From positions 1,674,001 to 1,738,000 of the forward strand of contig NZ_CP066771.1 of NCBI RefSeq assembly GCF_016466415.2: a stretch of DNA of 64,000 nt, written 5' to 3'. Positions 30,499 through 41,500 of this stretch are shown here, in pieces (position 1 is the stretch's first letter; every line of letters begins with the position of its first letter). The position numbers and the translations under genes are program-made. This DNA comes from Ralstonia pickettii. GTDB taxonomy: Bacteria > Pseudomonadota > Gammaproteobacteria > Burkholderiales > Burkholderiaceae. Under the pieces are notes generated by a model, which searched no databases, was not told the origin of the DNA, and saw nothing but the letters and a program-made list of their open reading frames with translations.

Positions 30499-31794
30499 TT
30501 AGCAGGGCAAGGTGGCCAGCAATTTTTTGAGCTGCATGGCACTTTCGGACCACGTGAGCCACGGCATGGACCGGCTATCGGGTGCACTACCCGCCTGTAG
30601 CTGATCGAGCCAGCGCGCGAGCACAGGAGCAAGTTCAGCACCTGTGCCGGCGGCAAAATAGCTGGCATGGGCGCCAGCTATTTCCCGAAATACTTCAATA
30701 TCGCGCACAAGTAGCGGTATGCCATGTTGTGCAGCTTCCACCAGAGGCAGCCCAAAGCCCTCGGCCTCGGACGCCATCACCAGACCATTTGAACGGCAAT
30801 AGAGGTGGCTCAACTCAGCATCGCCTGCCCGCTCTAGCCAAATCAGGCGTTTACCGGCCTCGGGGTGCTGCCGCAAGCGGGCAGCCATCGCCTCCATATG
30901 CCAGCCCGGCTTGCCAACAATGACCAGCTTCACATTCCCACCCTGCTCCCACAGGATGTCCAGCGCGTCCAGCACTTGCGCATGGCCTTTGCGCGGTTCG
31001 ATCGTCCCCACCATCAAGATGACGGGGCCCGAGCCCTCTTCAAACTGGGCGTACCTGGGGCTTTCTCCCTGGTTGGACGGCAACTGGCTGGCGACCAAAT
31101 CGGCCCCTAGGTGAAACCACCGCGTTGGCAAAGTGGCCGGCTGCATGCTGTATTGCCGGCGCAGCCAATCATCAGCCTGCTTTGCCACTGATGCCGAGAT
31201 GCAAAACAATGCATCAGCATGCACAGCCAGCGTCGCCAGCCAGCGCGGGAAGGCCTTGCGTGCAATCGGCGTAAACCAGTCAGGATGCAGTACCGGCAAC
31301 AGGTCATACACCACGACGGCCAGCTTGACGCCCTGCTGGCGCCAGCGCAGCAGTTCACTCTGCCGCCGGGGCAAAATGCGACTGGTCAGATCCAACCCAA
31401 GGAACACGTCGCCTGCAGCGACCTGAACCACCTCACTATCTGAAGAGTCGGAGCGTGGTTGTCCGCTCAGCTTGACAAGATAGTTGTCGGCATAACGATA
31501 GCCCTGCTTGCGGGTAGCCTGCACCGGGCGCACGACAAACCCATCGGGAGGCGATTGGAGTACGCACAGCAGCAGTGCCCGCACTACACGCTGTATGCCA
31601 CTGCCTGCGTCATTGCGGGCGATAATGGATACATCCACCAGCAGTTGCCGTGGTCTACCGTCCGATCCTGGCGCTGCCTTGCTGGCGGTGCGAGACTGGA
31701 CGGCAACCCGGGCGGCGTTCACCCACCGATGTGGCGACCATTGAGCCAATCGCAGCAACAGGTAGATTTCAAGAAGGCTGCGACGGCGAATCAT
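30499..31794 (-). CDS. GT4-type glycosyltransferase, paralogue of the second domain of the double transferase
   Basis: 431-residue GT-B enzyme. From residue about 50 it follows the second half of the 23476-26508 protein closely: SGIQRVVRALL, GDVFLGLDL, VVVYDLLPVLHPDWF, FHLGADL, LMVGTIEPRKGH, IVGKPGWHMEAM, EAEGFGLPLVEAAQHGIPLL, and even MPWLTW near the end. The ATG at 31792-31794 has AGGA upstream. It is the last gene of the minus-strand unit kpsE-kpsM-kpsT-GT. It probably uses the same donor as the homologous domain. Confidence 0.86.
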   Translation of the reverse strand: MIRRRSLLEIYLLLRLAQWSPHRWVNAARVAVQSRTASKAAPGSDGRPRQLLVDVSIIARNDAGSGIQRVVRALLLCVLQSPPDGFVVRPVQATRKQGYRYADNYLVKLSGQPRSDSSDSEVVQVAAGDVFLGLDLTSRILPRRQSELLRWRQQGVKLAVVVYDLLPVLHPDWFTPIARKAFPRWLATLAVHADALFCISASVAKQADDWLRRQYSMQPATLPTRWFHLGADLVASQLPSNQGESPRYAQFEEGSGPVILMVGTIEPRKGHAQVLDALDILWEQGGNVKLVIVGKPGWHMEAMAARLRQHPEAGKRLIWLERAGDAELSHLYCRSNGLVMASEAEGFGLPLVEAAQHGIPLLVRDIEVFREIAGAHASYFAAGTGAELAPVLARWLDQLQAGSAPDSRSMPWLTWSESAMQLKKLLATLPC

Positions 31795-31876
31795 GAAGTC
31801 CTGTCTTGCTGGGCAGGAAAAGAAAAAAACCAACTTAGCCGCAACGCCATCCCCTTAAGCGCAGGGCACGACCAAG

Positions 31877-32530
31877 TTAGCCAACGCTTTCCTGGTAGAA
31901 GGCATATGCGTCGTCGACTTGTTCGAAGGTATGCAGCTTGCCCTGCACCAGGACGGCCGCGCTGTCGCAGTGTTCGCGAATATAGCCGGCGTCATGGCTG
32001 ACGATGATCAGCGAACGGTCGCGGCGCTTTTCGAATAGTTCGCGGTGGCATTTGCTATGGAACCGGCTATCGCCCACCGCGATGATTTCATCAATCAAAA
32101 AGCAGTCGAACTCAATGGCCATGGAAATGGCGAACGCCAGCCTGGCTCGCATGCCTGCCGAATAGGTTTTTACCGGCTCACGCAGGTAGTACCCCAATTC
32201 GGAGAACTCTTGCACGAACGGTTCTGCCGCTTTGGCATCGCTGCCGTACACCCGGCAGATGAAGCGCAGATTGTCCATGCCGGTCAGACTACCTTGGAAT
32301 GCGCCACCAAATGCCAGGGGCCAGGACACACTCATGCCGCGGCGAATCTTACCTGCAGAGGGAAGTTCCGCACCGCTGATCATGCGAATCATCGTGGATT
32401 TCCCGGCGCCATTGCGGCCGAGAACACCAATCTTTTCTCCCTTGGCGACGCGCAGGTTGATCCCGTCCAGAACAGTGCGCCGACCCTGACGGGTATGGTA
32501 GATCTTGGAGAGATTCGCCAATTCGATCAT
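31877..32530 (-). CDS. kpsT: Capsule ABC transporter ATP-binding protein KpsT (Wzt-type)
   Basis: 217-residue ATPase with Walker [10 protein letters not shown] (residues 37-45), a [11 protein letters not shown] signature region, Walker [12 protein letters not shown] and the switch His in VSHDAGY. The short length without a C-terminal carbohydrate-binding domain is the KpsT/BexA/CtrD type, which exports polymer on a Kdo-lipid without recognising the chain end. Start overlaps the kpsM stop by 4 bp. It works with KpsM in the inner membrane. Confidence 0.95.
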   Translation of the reverse strand: MIELANLSKIYHTRQGRRTVLDGINLRVAKGEKIGVLGRNGAGKSTMIRMISGAELPSAGKIRRGMSVSWPLAFGGAFQGSLTGMDNLRFICRVYGSDAKAAEPFVQEFSELGYYLREPVKTYSAGMRARLAFAISMAIEFDCFLIDEIIAVGDSRFHSKCHRELFEKRRDRSLIIVSHDAGYIREHCDSAAVLVQGKLHTFEQVDDAYAFYQESVG

Positions 32531-33318
32531 TCCGGCTCCACTCGCTTGCTGGCGTCCATCACGAAAAACAGACCGACTAACAGCATCACCAGATCGGCAA
32601 CGACCATGTAACCGATGTCGTAATGGGGCTTGACTAGCGCACCGAAATAGCCCCCGCGTACCATCTCGACGCCATGAACCATCGGAAGCAGCAAAATGTA
32701 CTTTTGGACGGCCCTTGGCATCCAGTCGACCATGAACAGCGCCCCCGAAAGCGGAAATAGCAGATAGGCGACGGTATGCCAGATCCGTTCAGCAGCTTCA
32801 CTCCGCTCGCTTAGCGCACCGACGATAAAACCCAGCCCAATGCCAAAGACGGACAGATAGATCCAGCCGCCAATGATCTGCGTGATATCAGCCGGCGGCT
32901 CCATCATGCCCAAGGTAACAAACAGCGTTGTCAAAAACAAAAAGGAAATGGTCGCCCCGGCAATCTCCAGAATGACGCGCGACAAAAACAGATCGATCAC
33001 CCGGACATTACGGTGATACAGCAAGCTCTGATTGGGCTCAATCGCCAACGCGCAACGGCTTGCGCTGTTTCGCCAGACCAGTACCGAGGAATATCCAGTT
33101 ACGGCAAACGCGGTGATAGGCAAGCTGGAACCATGGGTGGCTTTGCTCAACGTCCACAGCGCTGTCACCCCCAAGGTGAACATCATCGGCTCGAAAAACA
33201 CCCACAGGAAGCCGATGTTGTGCCGCCCGTAGCGGGTAAGGATTTCGCGCATCAGCAAAGCCCCCACCACGCGCAACTGGATCTGGAATGATCTCAGCAA
33301 TGGCGTGTCATGTCGCAT
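32527..33318 (-). CDS. kpsM: Capsule ABC transporter permease KpsM (Wzm-type)
   Basis: 263-residue ABC-2 type membrane protein with six hydrophobic segments and the family landmarks [21 protein letters not shown] near residue 22 and a C-terminal [14 protein letters not shown] loop followed by the last helix. It forms the inner-membrane pore for lipid-linked polysaccharide with KpsT. It lies 18 bp after kpsE and overlaps kpsT, so the three export genes are co-transcribed. Confidence 0.94.
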   Translation of the reverse strand: MRHDTPLLRSFQIQLRVVGALLMREILTRYGRHNIGFLWVFFEPMMFTLGVTALWTLSKATHGSSLPITAFAVTGYSSVLVWRNSASRCALAIEPNQSLLYHRNVRVIDLFLSRVILEIAGATISFLFLTTLFVTLGMMEPPADITQIIGGWIYLSVFGIGLGFIVGALSERSEAAERIWHTVAYLLFPLSGALFMVDWMPRAVQKYILLLPMVHGVEMVRGGYFGALVKPHYDIGYMVVADLVMLLVGLFFVMDASKRVEPE

Positions 33319-33336
33319 GCAGGTCTCTTCTCTACC

Positions 33337-34554
33337 TTAATCGTGGTGCTCGCGAACGCCGGCAAGCACTAAGCTGAGAACCCCCCACACCAGCATGCCC
33401 AGGGCGAAAATTTCGAAAATCCGCTTCAACCGCTTCGGTTCGACCGCCACATCCGGCTGATTCGGCTGCACCAGACGTTCCAGGTACAGTTGCTTGCGCT
33501 GCGCTTCAGCGCGGGCATTCTCCAGCGCCGCCATCGCCGATGCCAACTGTTTGTCGGCAAACTGCGAGTCGAGTTGAAGGCGGGTGTAGTTGGCGGCCTT
33601 ATCCGACAGCGAACCCTTGCCCCCCGTTACACCGCCCGTTGCTTCCTGGATTTGTTTTTCCACTGCGGCAATATTGGTTTTCAGCACCGGAATCTGCGGA
33701 TTCTGTGGCGCAATGGCTTGTAGCTGGGACAGCTGCGTCTGCGTACTGAACAGTTGCGCCTGCAGCGTAGTTACCTGCTGCAATTGCAAGGCCGACTGCC
33801 TGTCGGGGTCGAACACGGTGTTCGATTTACGATAGGTCGCCAGCGCTGCCGCCGCATCCTTGGCTTTGGCCGCAGCCGCGTCGACCTCGCCGCGCGCGAA
33901 CTGCACCATGTCTTTCGCCGCGCGCTCGTTCATGCGGTTGATCAAGTGCTCACTCAGTTCCAGCAGAGACTCATTGATCTTGATCGCATCCTGCGAGGTG
34001 AACGAGCGCACCTGCAGCGTGGTGATCGCGGAGGTGGAGTCGAACTCCACCGTGACCACGCGCTTGTTGTAGTACTTCCAGAGCGCTTCAAAACTATCGT
34101 CGAACTGCCGCAGGAACCGGCTCAGGATGTCGCCGTGGTTGCCGTAGGCGTCGAGGATATAGTTGTTTCGGTTCAGCTCGCCCAGGGCATCGCGCGATTC
34201 GATGTAATCGATCACCGGATAGGTGTCATCCTGCGCCCGCGAGAAGCCGGTGCCCTGCAAGAGCGCACTCAGGCTGCCGCTCTGGCTCTGCCGCTGCGGG
34301 CTGCGCACCACAAAGCGCGACTCAGAAACGTAGATATCGGACGCAACAACGCCAAAGTAGAGCGTCGCGAGCGCGGTTGGCACAACAACAGTGCCGAGAA
34401 AGAGCCGGTTAACGCGTTTCAAACGCTGCCAAAGCCCACTTCTGCTTCTGGTCGCCTCAGCGGCCGTGTCTTCTCTCAGTACCGTATCCAACGTATTTTC
34501 CAATGCAGTGCATCCCGACGCAGTGCGCCAGGCCGGTACCCTGAAGCTGAGCAC
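33337..34554 (-). CDS. kpsE: Capsule export inner-membrane protein KpsE (BexC/CtrB type)
   Basis: Polysaccharide co-polymerase type 3 protein of up to 405 residues: N-terminal transmembrane helix (LFLGTVVVPTALATLYFG), a large periplasmic part with coiled coil (DMVQFARGEVDAAAAKAKDAAAALATYRK...), and a C-terminal helix (FALGMLVWGVLSLVLAG). It bridges KpsM/T and the OPX protein. The far start is a GTG at 34554 without a ribosome-binding site; a TTG at 34491, with GGAA just upstream, gives a 384-residue protein and is an alternative. Confidence 0.92.
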   Translation of the reverse strand: MLSFRVPAWRTASGCTALENTLDTVLREDTAAEATRSRSGLWQRLKRVNRLFLGTVVVPTALATLYFGVVASDIYVSESRFVVRSPQRQSQSGSLSALLQGTGFSRAQDDTYPVIDYIESRDALGELNRNNYILDAYGNHGDILSRFLRQFDDSFEALWKYYNKRVVTVEFDSTSAITTLQVRSFTSQDAIKINESLLELSEHLINRMNERAAKDMVQFARGEVDAAAAKAKDAAAALATYRKSNTVFDPDRQSALQLQQVTTLQAQLFSTQTQLSQLQAIAPQNPQIPVLKTNIAAVEKQIQEATGGVTGGKGSLSDKAANYTRLQLDSQFADKQLASAMAALENARAEAQRKQLYLERLVQPNQPDVAVEPKRLKRIFEIFALGMLVWGVLSLVLAGVREHHD

Positions 34555-34876
34555 GCGCTCAACGCCGGGCGATCCATCAATAAACGCAGACTTATCTGCG
34601 CGTTACCACCCCAATATGACGGCCGCATGACGCGTTCGCAATTCCTCAATTGAGGGGAGTTGATTATAGCCAGGGCCTCATGACGGCGCTATTGCGCGCC
34701 GCAGCCAAACGCATCAGATTAACAACGCCTCCAGGGCATCCCCTTACGAGACATTGCCGCCTAGGGTATCCTCGTGCCCTGCTCGGACTGTCACCGAAGC
34801 GAGCTTTGCCTCGCCCTGCAGATCTGACTGCCTCACCCCTCTTCCCTGATACTTAGGCTGCTGCACGCCCCAACAG
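34555..34876. promoter_or_regulatory. Divergent control region between kpsE and kpsS
   Basis: A 322-bp interval without a gene between two divergently read capsule units, so it should hold both promoters. It contains a perfect 12-bp palindrome CCTCAATTGAGG at 34644-34655 and an AT-rich TTGATTATAGC segment just after it. No JUMPstart/ops element was recognised. Confidence 0.45.
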
Positions 34877-36085
34877 ATGCGCCGATCGTTTCTCGCCCTG
34901 CAAGGCACGGCATCGCCTTTCTTCCGCCAACTGCTGTCCGCTCTGAGCGCACGCGGACACCATGTGCAGCGGGTGAACTTCTGCGGGGGCGATCTCGCCT
35001 ATACCGGCATCGAGAGAGGGTGCAATTACACGGGTGAACTAAATGCCCTTTCTGGCTGGTATTCCGACCTACTCAAATCAGGTAGCTTTACCGACCTCCT
35101 ACTCTTTGGGGATTGCAGGAAAATCCACCAGCCTGTATATCCGAGTGCCGAGCGAAATAATATTCGCGTGAACGTATTCGAAGAAGGTTATGTCCGGCCT
35201 CATTGGCTTACCATGGAAGTGCACGGCGTGAATGGCCGCTCGCGGTTGCCGCGCGACCCGGCGTGGTATCGCGAGCACCGCGCAGTGACGCCGCCCCACG
35301 CTCCTGGCCAAAACACCGGCTACAACCTCTACGAACGCGCTTACCACGACATCCGCTACCGCATGGCAAATGCCTTGTACGCCAGCCGTTTTCCGCACTA
35401 CCAAAGCCATCGCCCCCATAACGGCTACCGCGAATACGCGGGGCTGGCCAAGCGCCTGCTTCAGGAGCGCCAGTATCGGGTTGAAGCGGAACGGCTGACG
35501 GAGCGCCTGCTCGCAAAGAAGCTGCCCTACTACTTGTTTCCGCTGCAACTGAATTCGGACTCCCAGATCCAGACCCACTCGCCGTTCGATGGCATCCGGC
35601 AGGCGATTGACCATGTGCTTGCCTCGTTCGCCGCGCATGCGCCTGCTGATGCGCTTCTGGTCATTAAGAATCATCCGCTTGACACAGGGCTGATCGAGTA
35701 TCGCCACTACGCCAATAAAGCCGCAAAGTCGCTCGGCATGGCAGACCGCCTTGAGTTCATCGATGCCGGCCACCTGCCGACCTTGCTCGATCACGCGCGT
35801 GGCGTGGTGGTGGTCAACAGCACGGTCGGGCTGTCTGCCCTGCACCACCGCCGGCCGCTGAAGGCATTGGGAACGGCCATCTACGACATGGAAGGCATGA
35901 CCTGGCAGGGCACCCTGGATACGTTCTGGCGAGAAGCGGAAGAACCGGACATGGCCTTGTACCAGGTGTTCCTTGACTACCTAGTGCACCACACGCAAAT
36001 CAACGGCGACTTTTACACACGCACCGGCATCGCCATGGCCACGGCCGGCGCGGTGAAGCGGTTGGAGGCTGTGGCCCATGACTGA
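34877..36085 (+). CDS. kpsS: Capsule Kdo linker transferase KpsS (WcbO/RkpJ type)
   Basis: 402-residue cytosolic protein of the capsule polysaccharide biosynthesis family; KpsS adds the first beta-Kdo to lyso-phosphatidylglycerol, which KpsC then extends. Visible features are RVNFCGGD, NVFEEGYVRPHWLTME, PLQLNSDSQIQTHSPF, VIKNHPLD and VVVNSTVGLSALHHRRPL, all in the order typical for the family. It is first gene of the right-arm unit and overlaps the SDR gene by 8 bp. Sinorhizobium RkpJ sits in the same gene set. Confidence 0.92.
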   Translation: MRRSFLALQGTASPFFRQLLSALSARGHHVQRVNFCGGDLAYTGIERGCNYTGELNALSGWYSDLLKSGSFTDLLLFGDCRKIHQPVYPSAERNNIRVNVFEEGYVRPHWLTMEVHGVNGRSRLPRDPAWYREHRAVTPPHAPGQNTGYNLYERAYHDIRYRMANALYASRFPHYQSHRPHNGYREYAGLAKRLLQERQYRVEAERLTERLLAKKLPYYLFPLQLNSDSQIQTHSPFDGIRQAIDHVLASFAAHAPADALLVIKNHPLDTGLIEYRHYANKAAKSLGMADRLEFIDAGHLPTLLDHARGVVVVNSTVGLSALHHRRPLKALGTAIYDMEGMTWQGTLDTFWREAEEPDMALYQVFLDYLVHHTQINGDFYTRTGIAMATAGAVKRLEAVAHD

Positions 36086-36863
36086 CCGCCGCCCCCATTG
36101 CATTGTCATCACCGGAGCCAGCGCAGGCATTGGCCAGGCGCTGGCTCGCGCATACGCGGCACCCGGCGTCACGCTCGGACTGGTTGCGCGCGATGCAGTG
36201 CGGTTGGAAGCCTGCGCCGAGCAGTGCCGGCAGGCCGGCGCCACCGTAATCACTGCGCAATTGGACGTCCGTGACGCTGGGGCAGTGGCCGCATGGCTGA
36301 CGGCATTCGACGATGCGCACCCGCTCGACCTGCTGATCGCAAACGCTGGCGTAGCAAATACATTGTCTTCAGCTAGCGACTGGGAAGACCTTGCGCGCAC
36401 ACGCGAGGTCTTCGACACCAACTTCTATGGGGCGTTTCATACGCTGTTGCCTGTGCTGGCACGCCTGCGTGCACGCAAGCGTGGCCATGTGGCGGTGATC
36501 AGCTCGCTGGCGGCCATTCGCGGCATGGCCATCTCGCCGGCTTATTGCGCGAGCAAGTCGGCAATCAAGGCTTATGGAGAATCGGTGCGACCGTTGCTGG
36601 CGGCAGACGGGGTGCTCCTGTCATTGGTCTTTCCCGGCTTCGTCAAGACGGCGATGAGCGACGTCTTCCCCGGCGATAAGCCTTTCCTGTGGTCAGCTGA
36701 CAAGGCGGCTCGCCACATCCGCGCCAAGCTGGATGCGGGGCGAGCGGAGATTGCATTTCCGGCGCTGCTGGCGCTGGGTATGCGCCTGCTGCCACTGCTG
36801 CCTCCACGGCTGGGGGACCGCATCCTGGACCGGCTGTCCTACCTGCCCCGGGCAGAGCGGTAA
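36078..36863 (+). CDS. Short-chain dehydrogenase/reductase (RkpH/WcbP type; possible 3-keto-lipid reductase)
   Basis: 261-residue classical SDR: TGASAGIG (residues 12-19), LDLLIANAGV, catalytic Ser in VISSLAAIRG, and YCASKSAIKAYGESVR with YxxxK. The C-terminus has a hydrophobic stretch (FPALLALGMRLLPLLPPRLGDRIL), which suggests membrane association, as seen in 3-ketodihydrosphingosine reductases. Next to an AONS/SPT-like enzyme and a polyketide synthase, a role in reducing a 3-keto amino-lipid is plausible but inferred. Confidence 0.82.
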   Translation: MTDRRPHCIVITGASAGIGQALARAYAAPGVTLGLVARDAVRLEACAEQCRQAGATVITAQLDVRDAGAVAAWLTAFDDAHPLDLLIANAGVANTLSSASDWEDLARTREVFDTNFYGAFHTLLPVLARLRARKRGHVAVISSLAAIRGMAISPAYCASKSAIKAYGESVRPLLAADGVLLSLVFPGFVKTAMSDVFPGDKPFLWSADKAARHIRAKLDAGRAEIAFPALLALGMRLLPLLPPRLGDRILDRLSYLPRAER

Positions 36864-36869
36864 CGCAGC

Positions 36870-38444
36870 ATGCCAGGCGCAGCCATTTTCCTGCTTGCCC
36901 TGGCGATGTCGTTCCTGCCGGACGCCATCGCCTTGCCGCGTTCCGCGCCGCCGTGGCGGCGCAACGCTGCGGCGCTTGCCACGCATGGCTTTTCGGTGGC
37001 GACGGTGTTCCTGCTGACGCTGGCGGTATCGGTACGCCCGGTGTTCGCGGGGTTCGTGGCCGTGTCGTTGACGGGATTGCTGGCCGTGGTCAGCAATGCC
37101 AAGTATGCGTCGCTGCGCGAACCACTGGTGTTCTCGGACTTAAGCCTGTTCAGCCAGTTGTTCCGGCATCCGCGCATGTACCTGCCGTTCCTCAGCTTTG
37201 CCAACGTGCTGGCGCTTGGCTTTGGTGTGGCGGTCTTCGTAGGGATGATGGTGCTGAGCATGCCGCTGCAGGGCGCCTCGCGGGGGCTGCTGCTGGCCGG
37301 CGCGGCGGCTAGCTTCCTTTTGCACGCATGGGCTGTGCGAACGCTTCGGCTGACAATGCAGCCCGATGCCGACCAGCGCCAGCATGGCTTCTACGCGGTG
37401 TTCGTGGCCTACTTGCTGAACGGCCTGCGCCCCACCACTGCGGCAGCGCTGCGCACAGCGATGAGCCATGGGCCGTTCTCGCGCACGGCGGAACCAACGG
37501 TACGGCCGGACGTCATCGTCATCCAGAGCGAATCGTTTTTCGACGCGCGCCGGCTCGGTCTCGCCGTGCGCGCCGATCTGCTGCCGAACTTTGACGCAGC
37601 CTGCGCCGAAGCGGTGCAGTGCGGCCAACTGGAAGTACCGGCCTGGGGCGCCAACACGATGCGCACGGAATTTGCCGTGCTCTCGGGGTTGGATTCTGGC
37701 GCGCAAGGCTACGCCAGGTTCTACCCATATGCTTATATACGCCAGCCGTGTACTTCGTTGGCGGGGTGGTTCCGGCGCGCGGACTACCGTACGTTGGCTA
37801 TGCATCCGTACCACGGAGACTTCTTCGGCCGGCACCGCGTTCTGCCGCTAATGCATTTCGATCGCTTTCTCGATATCCGCCATTTCAACAAGGCGCAGCG
37901 CGCGGGTCCCTACGTGGCCGACCTTGCGGTGGCCGATGCCATTCAGGTCGAACTTGAGGCCGCCGGCGATTCGCCGGCGTTCGTCTTCGCGATGACCATC
38001 GAGAACCATGGGCCGCTGCACCTGGAACACGTGGCGCCCGGGGAGGCCGCTTCCTATCATGCGTTTGGCGAAGGCAAGCCTTGGAACGACCTGACCGCCT
38101 ACCTCCGCCACCTCGCAAATGCGGACGCCATGATCGGGCAGTTGACGCGCTATCTGGCTACCCGCAAGCGTCCCGCGATCCTCTGCTTCTATGGCGACCA
38201 CGTGCCGGCACTCCCGGCGGTTTATCGGCAGACCGACCATCTACCCATCCATAGCGACTATCTGTTGTGGCGCAGTGATGCCGCCTCGGCGCCACCAAGC
38301 CAGCAGAAGCGCATGCGGGTACATGCCGAATCGTTGGGCAAACTGCTGATCGATTGCATCAGCGCCCCGCTACCGGCATCGCAGGATGCCGGGGCATCAA
38401 GAACAAACGCGGCGAGCACTGAAAGCCAACAGCAGCAACAGTAG
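36870..38444 (+). CDS. Membrane sulfatase-fold (LTA synthase/phosphoglycerol or phosphoethanolamine transferase-like) protein, RkpI/WcbQ type
   Basis: 524-residue protein with about five N-terminal transmembrane helices (residues 1-170) and an extracytoplasmic alkaline-phosphatase-superfamily domain. Metal-site residues are visible: VIQSESFFD (Glu), WGANTMRTEFAVLSG (nucleophile Thr) and CFYGDHVPAL (Asp-His). This is the architecture of LtaS and related enzymes that transfer phosphoglycerol or phosphoethanolamine from phospholipid. It would modify the capsule lipid or polymer at the periplasmic face. The C-terminal tail is Ala/Ser/Gln-rich. It lies 6 bp after the SDR gene. Confidence 0.82.
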   Translation: MPGAAIFLLALAMSFLPDAIALPRSAPPWRRNAAALATHGFSVATVFLLTLAVSVRPVFAGFVAVSLTGLLAVVSNAKYASLREPLVFSDLSLFSQLFRHPRMYLPFLSFANVLALGFGVAVFVGMMVLSMPLQGASRGLLLAGAAASFLLHAWAVRTLRLTMQPDADQRQHGFYAVFVAYLLNGLRPTTAAALRTAMSHGPFSRTAEPTVRPDVIVIQSESFFDARRLGLAVRADLLPNFDAACAEAVQCGQLEVPAWGANTMRTEFAVLSGLDSGAQGYARFYPYAYIRQPCTSLAGWFRRADYRTLAMHPYHGDFFGRHRVLPLMHFDRFLDIRHFNKAQRAGPYVADLAVADAIQVELEAAGDSPAFVFAMTIENHGPLHLEHVAPGEAASYHAFGEGKPWNDLTAYLRHLANADAMIGQLTRYLATRKRPAILCFYGDHVPALPAVYRQTDHLPIHSDYLLWRSDAASAPPSQQKRMRVHAESLGKLLIDCISAPLPASQDAGASRTNAASTESQQQQQ

Positions 38445-38519
38445 TCTCTGCCACCTTGGTGTGCCCAGAGGTAGCAACGTGAAGCCGCAAGCAGCGCAGA
38501 AATCGAGCAGGTTAAGAAG

Positions 38520-41500
38520 ATGAAAGATGCAATAGCTATTGTCGGAATGTCGTGTCGGTTTCCGGGCGGTGTTCACAGCCCGGAGGATTATTGGAAGCTC
38601 CTGGTTGCTGAAACCGACGCCGTGACCGAAGTGCCGGCGGACCGCTTCAGTACCGAGTTTTATCAACACCCCTCAAAGCGTGAGCCCGGCAAGAGCTATA
38701 CTTTTGCGGCCGGCGTCATCGACAACGTCGCGGGCTTTGATGCCGATTTCTTTGGCATCTCGCCGCGCGAAGCGCAGCAGATGGATCCTCAGCAGCGCCT
38801 GCTCCTCGAACTGGCCTGGGAAGCCTTCGAACATGCAGGGCACCACCCCCAACAGATGGCCGGCCAGGACTGCGCAGTATTCGTCGGGGTGGCGGCGCAG
38901 GACTATGGCGACCGGGGCGTCGACGACCTCAGCGTGGTGGACGCCTACTCCGCCACCGGCAATACGCTGAGCATCGCCTCCAACCGCATCTCGTATCTGT
39001 TCGACCTGCGCGGGCCGAGCATGTCGATCGACACCGCATGCTCGTCGTCGCTGGTGGCACTGCACCAGGCATGCAACGCGATCCGAGCCGGAGAGGTGGA
39101 AACGGCGTTGGCAGGCGGCGTCAATCTTCTGCTGCACCCGTTCCCCTTTGTCAGCTTCGCCAAAGCCTCGATGCTGTCGCCCACCGGCCGCTGCCGCGCT
39201 TTCGATGCTTCTGGCGATGGTTATGTGCGTGCCGAAGGCGGCGCGCTGGTGCTGCTCAAGTCGCTGTCCAAGGCGCTGGCCGACGGTGACACCATCCATG
39301 CCGTGATCGCGTCGTCGGGGGTCAACTCCGATGGCCACTCGCAAGGCGGCATCAATGTGCCGGCGTCGGCCACGCAAGCGGCGCTGCTGGAAAACGTGTA
39401 CGCCCGCGCCGGGGTCGATCCGCGCGAAGTGGACTATCTGGAGGCGCACGGCACCGGCACCGCAGTCGGAGACCCAATCGAGACGCGCGCGCTGATCGAC
39501 GTGATTGGCAAGCTGCGCAGCCCCGATGCGCCGTTGCTGATCGGCTCGGCCAAGACCAATGTCGGGCATCTGGAAACGGCGTCCGGCATGGCTGGCCTCA
39601 TCAAGGCAATTCTGTGCCTGAAACATCGCGCGGTGCCAGCGTCGATCCACTTCCGCACGCCGAACCCCAATATCGACTTCACGGGTGGCAACCTGCGTGT
39701 GGTCGATCGCTACACACCGTTGGCGGCCAAGGACAAGCGCCTGCTTGTCGGCGTAAATTCGTTTGGTTTTGGCGGCACCAATGCGCACGTTCTGCTGCGC
39801 GAAGCCGCGCCGCCTTCCAAAGCAGCAAAAGCCGGCAAGGCGACCAGCGTTGCGCAAAACCGCCCCGCTCCGTTGATGCTCAGCGCGCGTTCGCAAGAAG
39901 CGCTGCAGGCGCTGGCCGCCGCCTATCGGGACCAACTCGGCGCAGGCACGTCCTGGCAGGCGCTGGCAGGCGCGACGGCTCATCGCCGACAGCCCTTACG
40001 CTACCGCGCCGTCATCGACCCATCTAACGCTGCAGACGTTGCCGCAGATGGCATCGCGGCGCTGGCTGCGCTGGCGCAAGGCGACACCTGCCCCGCTGTG
40101 GTGACGGGCGAGGCCGTCGCCAACGACGGCAAGCTGGCGCTGGTGTTCTCCGGCAATGGCTCTCAGTGGGCCGGCATGGGGCAGCGCCTGCTGCAGGAGG
40201 ACAGTGTCTTCTGCGCAACCGTAAAGCAGATCGATGCCTTCTGGTGCGCCGACGGCAGCGCATCGCTGCTCGATGTGATGCGTGCAGGCGCCACCGCGGA
40301 GTGGCTGCAGCGCACGGAAAACGCGCAGCCACTGCTGTTTGCCATACAGGCGGGCATCGTGCAATCGCTGCTGGAGCAGGGCCTGCGCTTTGACGCATGC
40401 TATGGCCATAGCGTGGGCGAAGTCGCGGCGGCGTATGCCGCGGGCGCCTTGTCGATGGAGCAGGCCGTGCGCGTCATCAAGGTTCGCAGCCGCGCCCAGG
40501 CGCTCACCGCTGGCAAAGGCAGGATGGCCGCTGCAGGCGTGGGTGAAGGGGCCGCGCGCGAACTGATCGCCGCGTTGGGCCTTGACGACGTGTTGGAAGT
40601 CGCCGGCATCAACAGCCCCGGCGCCGTCACGCTGGCCGGCCCCCTCACGGCACTGGAAGCCGTGCAGGCGCATTTGGCGCAGGCAAATCAGTTCTTCCAG
40701 ATGCTCGATCTAGACTACGCCTTCCACAGTCGGCAAATGGATGCCATCCATGATGTTGTGCTGGAAGGTCTGCGAGGCCTGCAACCGCGGGCAACACACA
40801 GCACTTTTGTCTCAACGGTGACCGGCACGCCGCTGTCGGGCGCCGAACTGGACGCCAGCTATTGGTGGCGCAATATCCGCGAGCCTGTCCAGTTCGAGCC
40901 GGCCACGCGCCAGCTGATCGATGGCGGCATGCGGCTGTTCCTGGAAATCGGGCCGCACTCGATCCTGCGCGCCTACGTGTCGCAATCGTTGGAGGCGGCA
41001 CGCGCGAACGGCAGCGCCCTGCCAACGCTCAAGCGCAACCACGACCAGAGCAGCCAGCTGCGCCACGCGTTCTGCACGGCGCTCGCACACGGCGCGCGGC
41101 TGGATCGCAATACCGTCTACCCCGACGCACACCGCGACGTCGTGCTGCCGACCTATCCGTGGCAGCGCACGCCCTACTGGGCCCCCATCACCGCAGAAGG
41201 CTACGACCTGGTCCACCGCCACCGCCAGCACCCGCTGCTTGGCTACCGGCTGAAGGACTGCGCGGCAGCCTGGGAAAACCAGATCGACCCAGTCAAGCTC
41301 CCCATGCTCGCCAGCCACGTGGTGGACGGGGCTGTCACCTTTCCTGGGGCGGGTTACGCGGAGATGGCGCTGGCTGCGGCGCGCAGCTACTTCGGTACCG
41401 TGACTTGCGCGGTGGAGAATCTGGAGATTCGCACCCCGGTGGTATTCCAACCGCAGCAGGGCCGACTGTTCCGCTTTACGCTCGATCCGCGCACTGCGGG

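Noticed and set aside
38673-39983. Long open frames on the minus strand opposite the polyketide synthase
   Set aside because: Arg/Gln/His-rich shadow frames of a high-GC gene with no motifs; the plus-strand synthase explains the region.
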